From the NCBI GenBank assembly GCA_021443045.1, contig JABUUT010000074.1:1-6396 (forward strand): DNA of 6,396 nucleotides. The letters are read 5' to 3'. Below are positions 1 through 5,615 of the stretch, piece after piece. The position numbers were made by a program, and so were the translations under genes. The notes beneath the pieces were generated by a model. That model saw only the letters and a program-made list of their open reading frames with translations, was not told the origin of the DNA and did not search any database. Position 1 is the stretch's first letter; each line of letters opens with the position of its first letter. Source of the DNA: Fibrobacteraceae bacterium (lineage in GTDB: Bacteria > Fibrobacterota > Fibrobacteria > Fibrobacterales > Fibrobacteraceae).

Positions 1-71
1 GGCAGCTTGCGCACCTTCAAGTAATTGGGGAATGTCTTTGCCAAAAAATCGCGGTAGGGAGTGTAGTGCAT
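1..71 (-). CDS. 5' end of a leftward gene, possibly TIGR01212/YhcC-type radical SAM protein (partial)
   Basis: Reading leftward from an ATG at 71-69, the frame is open to the window edge and gives about 23 residues beginning MHYTPYRDFLAKTFPNYLK and continuing VRKLP. The pattern of a tyrosine-rich start, then F..F..Y.KVRKLP, resembles the N-terminus of TIGR01212 (YhcC-like) radical SAM proteins, where a KV.KL. segment comes just before the CPNRDG and Cx3Cx2C iron-sulfur region. That diagnostic part lies outside the window, so the family is only a suggestion from memory. A coding call is supported by the clean start, the sensible amino-acid composition and a consensus TATAAT just upstream. There is no Shine-Dalgarno sequence before the ATG. 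The gene is divergent from the tRNA. Confidence 0.5.
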   Translation of the reverse strand, partial: MHYTPYRDFLAKTFPNYLKVRKL

Positions 72-77
72 AATCAA

Positions 78-83
78 ATTATA
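78..83 (-). promoter_or_regulatory. Candidate -10 box of the leftward partial gene
   Basis: Read leftward, these bases are a perfect TATAAT. With normal spacing the transcript would start at about position 71, the A of the ATG itself, which would predict a leaderless mRNA and fits the absence of a Shine-Dalgarno sequence. No convincing -35 hexamer is visible 16-18 bp upstream (CTCACA is the nearest). A rightward TAGAAT at 82-87 overlaps it and could serve the tRNA. This is inference from consensus only. Confidence 0.35.
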
Positions 84-112
84 GAATTTTTTACTACATT
101 TGTGAGCGTAAT

Positions 113-185
113 GCCCTCATAGCTCAGTTGGATAGAGCGCGCCCCTCCTAAGGGTGATACCTGCGTTCGACTCGCGGTGGGGGTA
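113..185 (+). tRNA. tRNA-Arg (anticodon CCU)
   Basis: A complete 73-nt cloverleaf can be folded by hand. The acceptor arm is 113-119 with 178-184. The D stem is GCTC/GAGC (122-125 and 135-138) around AGTTGGATA. The anticodon stem is 140-144 with 152-156 around the loop CTCCTAA, giving anticodon CCT at 147-149. The T stem is 161-165 with 173-177 around TTCGACT, and the discriminator base is A185. Anticodon CCU reads the arginine codon AGG. A20 in the D loop and C35, both known arginyl-tRNA synthetase identity bases, are present. No CCA is encoded after 185, so it would be added enzymatically. The helices contain several G-U pairs, including the first acceptor pair (G113-T184). Confidence 0.93.
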
Positions 186-189
186 TTTC

Positions 190-224
190 AAGGTTTCTCG
201 GCCTTTGTCGGGGAACCTTTTTTT
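190..224 (+). terminator. Intrinsic terminator of the tRNA-Arg gene
   Basis: A 12-bp stem pairs AAGGTTTCTCGG (190-201) with TCGGGGAACCTT (208-219), with a few G-U pairs and a 6-nt loop CCTTTG. It is followed by a T run to 224. It begins only 5 nt after the tRNA 3' end, as expected for termination of a single-tRNA transcript. It also argues against translation starting upstream of it for the next gene. Confidence 0.85.
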
Positions 225-229
225 ATATT
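224..229 (+). promoter_or_regulatory. Candidate -10 box before the SGNH gene
   Basis: TATATT lies at the end of the terminator T run, ten bases before the ATG at 240. If used, transcription would begin near 236, leaving a leader of only about 4 nt. No clear -35 was seen, because that region is occupied by the terminator stem. The downstream gene must be transcribed either from here or by readthrough of the terminator. This is consensus matching only. Confidence 0.25.
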
Positions 230-239
230 TTATGGTAGA

Positions 240-1724
240 ATGAAAAAAAAATACATAGCACTGGTCGTCGTTTTTTCTTTTTTACTTCTGCTTCCTTTTA
301 CGGTGCAGTCTGTTGTTGATATTAGGGGTGAAAAACGCTTCCGCTCCCTAGATATTTTTAAAGATTTGGTATATCAGCCTTTTGTTCGCGAAAAGGCCCT
401 CAATAGTCACGCACAAAATTTGAAAGCCCATTGGGCTGTTGTGGTAAAGGGTGTAAAAGAGGGGAGGGAGGCTGACGCCGAAACTCTGGAGCCTGTGGTT
501 TCCGCTATTTCTGATTTAGAGAATGCTGCCTTGGCGGTAAACTCTTACCTTAATTTGGACACCTGCGAATGGGACTATAAAATTTTAAAAAAAGTAGACA
601 CCCTGGTTTCTGCTTTGGAAGATGATGCCGAAATAATCCAGCAAGTTTCTCTTGCCGTAGATTCTGTAACAAACTATTTTGAACATTTTTCGCCTATGCG
701 CATCTTTTACTCCATTAAACACTATGGTATTTGGACCAGCCGCTATTTGCGTGCCTTTGAAAATAAAGTGGAAAATGAAAATGCACTGGTGCTTGCCACT
801 CGACCCATTTACCAGGCGGCTGTATGGAATATTTTTAGGGACCCTGGAGAAAAGGTGGTGGTGGGTTCCAGCGACTGGCTCTTTTACCGTCAGGATGTAG
901 ATTTCTTGGTGCAGCCATCTCCCTTTGACATTCGCTCTGCCAAACTAGACAACCCCGTGGAGGCCATAAAAAAATTCAGAGGTCAGCTTGCACAAAAGGG
1001 GGTGGAACTTCTGGTGGTCATTGTTCCGGGCAAGCCTTCCATCTACTCCGAAAAGCTGGTTGGCCAAGATTTAAAGGCCGGTATCCATTCCCATGGAAAA
1101 AGAGTTCTTGACACTTTGTCTTCCTTAGGATTCAACACGGTAGACTTGTACACTCCGTTATTAAAAGCCAGGGAAAACACCTCCAGCCCTCTGTACCTTC
1201 GCGATGACACCCACTGGACTCCTCTTGGTGCCGAACTTGCGGCAAAGGTGATTGCAGACAAGGTAAAATCTATGGCACAAAACAACCCCAACTTAGATTT
1301 AGGCGAGCCTTCCATGGAATACTCTACCGCAGATTCTGTGGCCCTTCGCCTGGGTGACATTGGAGAAATGAGTGGCTTAAAGGTTTTTGATACCGAAAAA
1401 GTGGTGGGGCATGTAGTTCAAGATTCTTCTGGTGTTCCCTTTAAAGATGATTTTCGGAAAAGCAAGATTTTGATTTTGGGGGATAGTTTTAGCCGCATTT
1501 ATCAAACGGATGCTCCCGTAAATGCAGGATGGATTGCCCACTTTGCCAAAGAGGTAAAGCGCCCTGTTTCCAGTATTGTGAGTGATGGTGGTGCCAGCAC
1601 CTTGGTTCGCGAAAAATTGGCTCGCAAAGGCAGTGTGCTTAAGGGTAAAAAACTTTTAATATGGGAATTTGTGGAACGAGACCTTCGCTTTGGAGACCAA
1701 GGCTGGAAGGATGTTAGGTTTTAA
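240..1724 (+). CDS. Membrane-anchored SGNH protein of the AlgJ/AlgX acetyltransferase type
   Basis: The protein has 494 residues when started at ATG 240. It has a lysine-rich start and one hydrophobic segment at about residues 5-20, either a signal anchor or an uncleaved signal peptide, so it probably faces the periplasm. Residues of about 30-205 form a charged, probably helical region that I do not recognise. From there the AlgJ/AlgX pattern appears: SSDWLFY around W213, VPGKPSIY at about 262-269, DDTHWTPLGA with D323 and H325, GDSFS at 414-418 with the likely nucleophile S416, and WEFVERDL from W475. In AlgJ/AlgX the Asp-x-His pair and the Ser form the SGNH triad that moves acetyl groups onto exopolysaccharide. 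All three residues are present, so activity is likely; the substrate is unknown and no MBOAT partner is in the window. The frame is open back to a GTG at 177, but that lies inside the tRNA. The ribosome-binding site before 240 is poor. Confidence 0.85.
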   Translation: MKKKYIALVVVFSFLLLLPFTVQSVVDIRGEKRFRSLDIFKDLVYQPFVREKALNSHAQNLKAHWAVVVKGVKEGREADAETLEPVVSAISDLENAALAVNSYLNLDTCEWDYKILKKVDTLVSALEDDAEIIQQVSLAVDSVTNYFEHFSPMRIFYSIKHYGIWTSRYLRAFENKVENENALVLATRPIYQAAVWNIFRDPGEKVVVGSSDWLFYRQDVDFLVQPSPFDIRSAKLDNPVEAIKKFRGQLAQKGVELLVVIVPGKPSIYSEKLVGQDLKAGIHSHGKRVLDTLSSLGFNTVDLYTPLLKARENTSSPLYLRDDTHWTPLGAELAAKVIADKVKSMAQNNPNLDLGEPSMEYSTADSVALRLGDIGEMSGLKVFDTEKVVGHVVQDSSGVPFKDDFRKSKILILGDSFSRIYQTDAPVNAGWIAHFAKEVKRPVSSIVSDGGASTLVREKLARKGSVLKGKKLLIWEFVERDLRFGDQGWKDVRF

Positions 1725-1726
1725 TT

Positions 1727-1990
1727 ATGGCAAAGCGAGAAACTTTAACGCCTGGACAGGCTATTGAAGACGCCATTGAATGGCTTAAAATGGACAAGGT
1801 GGAATTTGCCCAACGCATTGGGGTTTCTGAAGGTGTTTTAAAAGCCCTTATTGATGGATCACAACCCATAAGTCGTGAACTGGCCAGTGCCCTGGAATCT
1901 GTAACGGGAAGCCCAGCCGCTTATTGGAAAATGTTGGAATCAAAATACCGCCGCAGTTTAAGTGCAAATGCAGCACTTTCCAATGGTTAG
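1727..1990 (+). CDS. HigA/VapI-type XRE-family HTH protein (antitoxin-like, no toxin partner)
   Basis: This is a small protein of 87 residues. It begins with LTPGQAIEDAIEWL, matching the PGE-L.E.L opening of plasmid-maintenance antidote (HigA/VapI, COG3093-like) proteins. The HTH spans about residues 24-45 (KVEFAQRIGVSEGVLKALID), followed by the family's helix and GSPAAYW.MLE.KY ending. Its role is probably DNA binding as a small dimeric repressor. HigA antitoxins normally follow or precede a HigB RNase toxin. Here neither neighbour is a toxin, so it may be a domesticated regulator. The ATG lies 2 nt after the stop of the SGNH gene, which suggests translational coupling and one mRNA. The only purine-rich stretch upstream (GGAAGGA near 1706-1712) is inside the previous gene. 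The target is unknown. Confidence 0.8.
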   Translation: MAKRETLTPGQAIEDAIEWLKMDKVEFAQRIGVSEGVLKALIDGSQPISRELASALESVTGSPAAYWKMLESKYRRSLSANAALSNG

Positions 1991-2005
1991 AAAGCTAAAA
2001 TTTTA

Positions 2006-2012
2006 GAAAAGG
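2006..2012 (+). promoter_or_regulatory. Ribosome-binding site of tldE
   Basis: GAAAAGG lies 6 nt before the ATG at 2019, in a 28-nt gap after the HTH gene. It supports the chosen start. No terminator or obvious promoter is seen in this gap, so tldE is probably read from the same transcript as the two genes upstream. Confidence 0.5.
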
Positions 2013-2018
2013 TTTTAT

Positions 2019-3347
2019 ATGAATATTCAGGATGCCGTTTCGTATATGTGTGAGAGGGCTAAAAAAATGGCCCAGCAGTTTGACATTATTGCTGCAACCT
2101 CTCACAGTGAAGGATTGTCTGTTTTTCAAGGTCAAGTTCAGAATACGGAAATTTCGGATTCCGTTGGCCTAGGCATTCGGGTTCTTAAAGATGGATGCCC
2201 CGGGTATGCACACACGGAACGCCTTACTAAGGATGCCATTGAGCAGACTTTGAAGGATGCTCTATGCCATACTCAATGGACAGAAAAAATAGATGTACAG
2301 TTACCTTCTTCATTGAATCTTTCGGACCAGGGCTTTAATTACAATGCTAATTTGGAAAATTTGACTTTATCCCAAATGAAGGATTTTTGCATCGATTTGG
2401 AAAAGGCTGTTTTTCAAAAAAGTTCCGAAATTGAGAATATTCCCTACCTTGGCGCCGACATGTCTAGCAGTTGCTCCATTGTGGCGAACCATACAGGGCT
2501 TTTTTATGAAACTCGGGCTAATTCCGCTTCTGTTGGTGCTGGCGCTGTGGCCAGCCGGAATGGTGTAAAAAAATTAGGGAACTATGTAAAGAACGGCAGA
2601 GACTTTGCCCAGTTTAGCATAGAAGAAATATCTTCCAAAACAGCGGAATATGCGGTTGAGCTTTTTGGTGCAAAAAAAATTGAAGGTGGCAAAATGCCTG
2701 TGGTTTTTTCAGAGCGCATTTCTCCAAAGCTTATGGGAATGTATTGCCAACCTTTTGTGGCCGAAGCCATGCAGAAGGGAATGTCTCGCTTGCAGGGCAA
2801 AGAAGGGGAAGTTATAGCTTCCAAAGAATTTTCTTTGTGGAATGACCCCTTGGGCGAAAATTTTATGCATCGTTTTTTGTTCGATTCCGAAGGATCACCA
2901 ACTCGTTTGGTAAAAGTGGTAGACCAGGGAGTGTTTAGCGAGGCTTTGTACAACTTGGAAACGGCTTCAAAAGCAGGGCGCAAAACCACGGGAAATGGGG
3001 CCCGAACCTTTGACAGCAAGGTGTACACTGGGTTTTACAACCTTTTGGTTCCTGCCAGCGATAAAAGTATTGCCGAACTTTTAAAGCTTTTCCCCAAATG
3101 TTTTTATGTGGTTCGCCTAGAAGGAAATTCGGGCTGTAACGCCGTTAGTGGAGAATTCAGCATTGGCGCTCATGGATTTTGGGTGGAAAATGGAGTGGTT
3201 CAGCACCCGGTAGACGGAGCCACCTTGAATGGCAATTTCTTTGATATTATCAAGGATATCGTGGCCGTAGGAAACGAATATAGGGATGCTTTTGCATCCC
3301 ATAAAGTTCCGGCCTTGGCTGTTTCGGAGCTGTCGGTAAGTGTTTAA
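2019..3347 (+). CDS. tldE: TldE/PmbA-like subunit of the TldD/TldE peptidase
   Basis: The protein has 442 residues, close to E. coli PmbA/TldE (about 450). The N-terminal part has the PmbA pattern F.GQVQNTEISDSVGLGIRV followed by GYAHTERLT. The C-terminal part has LEGNSGCNAVSGEFSIGAHGFWVENG from residue 367, then a PVDGATLNGNF segment and DIVAVGNE, all typical of PmbA. No HExxxH zinc motif is present, which separates it from TldD, the catalytic partner. In known systems TldD and TldE form a heterodimer that degrades unfolded peptides, matures microcin B17 and takes part in CcdA antitoxin turnover. TldE shapes the chamber but is not catalytic. No tldD gene is in the window. The upstream neighbours are the HTH protein and the SGNH protein. 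The stop overlaps that of the converging lgt gene. Confidence 0.92.
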   Translation: MNIQDAVSYMCERAKKMAQQFDIIAATSHSEGLSVFQGQVQNTEISDSVGLGIRVLKDGCPGYAHTERLTKDAIEQTLKDALCHTQWTEKIDVQLPSSLNLSDQGFNYNANLENLTLSQMKDFCIDLEKAVFQKSSEIENIPYLGADMSSSCSIVANHTGLFYETRANSASVGAGAVASRNGVKKLGNYVKNGRDFAQFSIEEISSKTAEYAVELFGAKKIEGGKMPVVFSERISPKLMGMYCQPFVAEAMQKGMSRLQGKEGEVIASKEFSLWNDPLGENFMHRFLFDSEGSPTRLVKVVDQGVFSEALYNLETASKAGRKTTGNGARTFDSKVYTGFYNLLVPASDKSIAELLKLFPKCFYVVRLEGNSGCNAVSGEFSIGAHGFWVENGVVQHPVDGATLNGNFFDIIKDIVAVGNEYRDAFASHKVPALAVSELSVSV

Positions 3348-4219
3348 TGGAGAGTGCTATTTTTGGCTTTTCTCTCTTTGATTAACAAATAAATGAACAG
3401 GCTGAGGCCAGTGAGAATCATTAGGCTGCACAGTGTTTGACCACGGCTCATGCCAAACAAATCAATGCGGCCAATGTGGGCATCGGGGCGACGGAAAAAT
3501 TCGATAAAGAAGCGGAACAGGCCGTAGCCCATAAGGTACAAACAGGGTATCTTGTTTTTAAGGGCTGGGATTTTTCTAAGGTTCCACAAAATTAAAAAGA
3601 GTACTATGCCTTCGAAGCACATTTCGTAGAGCTGGCTGGGGTGATGGAGAATAGGGTTGGTAATGGGGCTGTCGTGTGCCAAAGGAAAGTACATCCCTAT
3701 GGGGCTTGTGGTGATTTCTCCAAAAAGTTCTCCGTTTACAAAGTTTCCCCAGCGGCCCCAAGTGTAGGCGAGGGGAGTCACCAAAAAACAGAGGTTCAAT
3801 GTTTTCCATAAATCCATCTTGTTCTTTTTGATGCCGATAATGGTAAAGACGGTTCCCAAAATAAGCCCCCCGTGGTAACTCATGCCCGAAATTCCGGAAA
3901 AGTGGTAACCTAAGGCATCGTGAGAAAGAGGAATAATTATTTCAAGAGGGTTTTCCAGATAGTAGCCTGGTTTGTAGAAAAAAACGTAGCCAAGACGGGC
4001 TCCAATTAAAATGCCTGCAATAATCCAAGTGAATAGGCTGTCAAACTGTTCCTTGGTGTAACCCAATTTTTCTTTGGTGTTTACTTTCCACATGGCCAAA
4101 TAGGCCGTGACAAAAGCAAAAATGTACATAACGCCATACCAGCGAACAGGAAAACTGCCCAGCTGGATAGCAGTTCCATCCATGTATGTGGGTATCAGGT
4201 TCCACCAAGATAATTCCAT
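3344..4219 (-). CDS. lgt: Phosphatidylglycerol:prolipoprotein diacylglyceryl transferase
   Basis: Lgt moves the diacylglyceryl group of phosphatidylglycerol onto the lipobox cysteine of prolipoproteins in the inner membrane, the first step of lipoprotein maturation. The protein has 291 residues, the usual length, and several hydrophobic segments. The Lgt signature GRWGNFVNGELFG covers residues 155-167, with R156 and E164 matching E. coli R143 and E151. RWYG (Y28), GARLGY (R75), SYHGG (H116) and GLFRFFIEFFRRPD (R236 and E240, matching R239 and E243) are also present, so it should be active. The start is fixed by a strong AAGGAGT ribosome-binding site 8 nt upstream. It is the last gene of a leftward group after orn and the PBP gene. 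Its stop overlaps the tldE stop in TTAA. Confidence 0.97.
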   Translation of the reverse strand: MELSWWNLIPTYMDGTAIQLGSFPVRWYGVMYIFAFVTAYLAMWKVNTKEKLGYTKEQFDSLFTWIIAGILIGARLGYVFFYKPGYYLENPLEIIIPLSHDALGYHFSGISGMSYHGGLILGTVFTIIGIKKNKMDLWKTLNLCFLVTPLAYTWGRWGNFVNGELFGEITTSPIGMYFPLAHDSPITNPILHHPSQLYEMCFEGIVLFLILWNLRKIPALKNKIPCLYLMGYGLFRFFIEFFRRPDAHIGRIDLFGMSRGQTLCSLMILTGLSLFIYLLIKERKAKNSTLH

Positions 4220-4295
4220 TTTGTGTTACTCCTTGATTATCAAAAAAATAATAAAAGGGCTTCTCTACATTTAGGGACACCCCAAAAAACAATCA
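4220..4295 (-). other. Intergenic gap between the PBP gene and lgt
   Basis: This is a 76-bp AT-rich gap. Read leftward it holds a small hairpin (TTTGGGG, loop TGT, CCCTAAA, at 4286-4270) and two possible -10 boxes, TATTAT at 4253-4248 and GATAAT at 4241-4236, either of which could start lgt transcription. No convincing -35 box was seen. The hairpin has no T run after it, so it is not a normal terminator. lgt may therefore be both co-transcribed with the genes upstream and read from its own promoter. Confidence 0.3.
4228..4234 (-). promoter_or_regulatory. Strong Shine-Dalgarno of lgt
   Basis: Read leftward, AAGGAGT lies 8 nt before the lgt ATG. It is the best ribosome-binding site in the window and fixes the start at 4219. 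Its presence shows that the host does use Shine-Dalgarno initiation, which makes the lack of such sites before orn and the leftward partial gene notable. Confidence 0.75.
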
Positions 4296-5615
4296 CTAAT
4301 TTACATATTCCCGCGCCCAATGGTTTATGAGAATGGCGGCTACATCGGCTGAACTTTGGGTGCGCATTTCGCCGTAAACCTGCATAATCGACACAATAAT
4401 ACCTTTGCTTGGGTTTTCTTTAGATTGGGCAAAACCTGCAAACCATTCATAGCGGCCTTCTGGATTGCTTCCATCCTTGTTTCCTGTTTTACCACCGATA
4501 ATCAAATTTTCCAATGATTTTCTAGCCATGTTCCTCTTGGATATACGTTTGCGGGCCGAGCCGATGGTTACGGTGGCAATCATGGCTTCTTTCATTGCCT
4601 TGCATGTTTCCACGCTAAAACCAGGCAGATTTAATGCGTAGGGCTTGTCTGGGGCAAAACCCTTTAAGTTTGGGCTCCATGGAATTTCCAAGGGCTTCTG
4701 TGCTATAAAAGACCGCATTTGAGCCGCCGCCACAATAGGAGACAATGTTACTTCTTCCGTAAAACCGCTGGCCACTTCGTAAAGCCCGTAACCGCTGTCG
4801 GGTGGGGCGTATTTTAAAGGCTTGTTTTCAAAGCCTGGGAGCCTTGCGTTGTAACCTAACATTTTGGCTGCTTGCTTTAATTTATTTGCACCCAATTTGT
4901 AGCCCACTATGGCCATAGATGGATTGGCGGAATGGGCGTAAACTTCTCTAAGGGTCAGGGTGGGGCCTATATAGGGCTCCTTTACCCGAAGTTGGCTTTT
5001 GTACAGATGTGTGCTTTTGCCTTGGGCGGGAATGGGGCTTTCTAGATTGTATCGTCTAGATTCCAGGGCGGCAGCCATGGTCACTGTTTTGGCAACGGAG
5101 GCCGCAGGGAATGTGTTGCGGGAAAGGTAGTCGGGCTCATTTTGAACCACCCCATCTTTTACCTCGCCCCAAGCCATAATTTCGTTGCTTTTTAAATCCA
5201 CTATAAGGTACACGGCGTGTTTTGGCTTAAAACGACGCAGGTATTTGTCTATTTGTTGTGCTAAAAAAACATTTTTTTGCTTTAAAATGTGTGTGCTGTC
5301 GATAATTTCGGCTACAGGAGCGTTGGTGGGGGCTACGGCTGCTGCTATGGATTGCCTGTTCTCTTGTATAAGTTCCTTTTGCTCTTCTTCGTCTATTTGG
5401 GAGTGGAATTTATTATTTTGTACTAAATCAAGAGTGTCTTGGCTGGTTTGCTGAGCCATGGAATCTTTTATTTCAAATTCATTCCTAGCTTCGTTGATGC
5501 CTGAATTTTCGGTTTCTGAAAAAATGCAAGATCCAATTTGCCACACAAAGAGTATAAAAAGGGCTGCAACTAAAAAACGATTAAAAATTCGTATAGGGTA
5601 GGGTAAAGGACGCAT
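4296..5615 (-). CDS. Compact penicillin-binding transpeptidase, membrane-anchored or possible lipoprotein
   Basis: The 439-residue protein has the three motifs of the penicillin-binding transpeptidase fold in order: SVAK at 173-176 (nucleophile S173), SAN at 229-231 and KTG at 376-378. Supporting blocks are YLIVDLKSNEIMAWGE (136-151), TLREVYAHSANPSM and GRYEWFAGFA. It probably cross-links peptidoglycan stems in the periplasm. It lacks a glycosyltransferase domain and the PBP dimerisation domain of FtsI and PBP2, so it is shorter than a standard class B PBP. The N-terminus has R9/R13, a hydrophobic stretch 14-25 and then IGSC (27-30). C30 could be a lipobox cysteine, although a plain membrane anchor is equally possible. 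A charged, Q/E-rich linker covers about 34-130. The residue after KTG is N379 instead of the usual T or S. The ATG shares one base with the orn stop (TAATG), so translation is probably coupled to orn. Confidence 0.88.
   Translation of the reverse strand: MRPLPYPIRIFNRFLVAALFILFVWQIGSCIFSETENSGINEARNEFEIKDSMAQQTSQDTLDLVQNNKFHSQIDEEEQKELIQENRQSIAAAVAPTNAPVAEIIDSTHILKQKNVFLAQQIDKYLRRFKPKHAVYLIVDLKSNEIMAWGEVKDGVVQNEPDYLSRNTFPAASVAKTVTMAAALESRRYNLESPIPAQGKSTHLYKSQLRVKEPYIGPTLTLREVYAHSANPSMAIVGYKLGANKLKQAAKMLGYNARLPGFENKPLKYAPPDSGYGLYEVASGFTEEVTLSPIVAAAQMRSFIAQKPLEIPWSPNLKGFAPDKPYALNLPGFSVETCKAMKEAMIATVTIGSARKRISKRNMARKSLENLIIGGKTGNKDGSNPEGRYEWFAGFAQSKENPSKGIIVSIMQVYGEMRTQSSADVAAILINHWAREYVN

Noticed and set aside
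113..185. tRNA gene as an integration site for a mobile element
   Set aside because: No repeat of the tRNA 3' end, no integrase and no phage-like genes are visible in the window.
1725..2018. HigB or RelE toxin next to the HTH gene
   Set aside because: Both flanking frames are confidently assigned to other families, and the gaps of 2 and 28 nt leave no room for a toxin gene.
2582..3028. Leftward 148-residue open frame inside tldE
   Set aside because: It is wholly antisense to the well-supported tldE gene, with no family pattern and no ribosome-binding evidence.
4270..4286. Hairpin after the PBP gene as an intrinsic terminator
   Set aside because: The stem is short (7 bp with one G-U pair and a 3-nt loop) and no T run follows in the leftward direction; the T run lies before it instead.
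5185..5454. Rightward 89-residue open frame inside the PBP gene
   Set aside because: It is cysteine- and serine-rich translation of the opposite strand of the Q/E-rich PBP linker, typical of a shadow frame.
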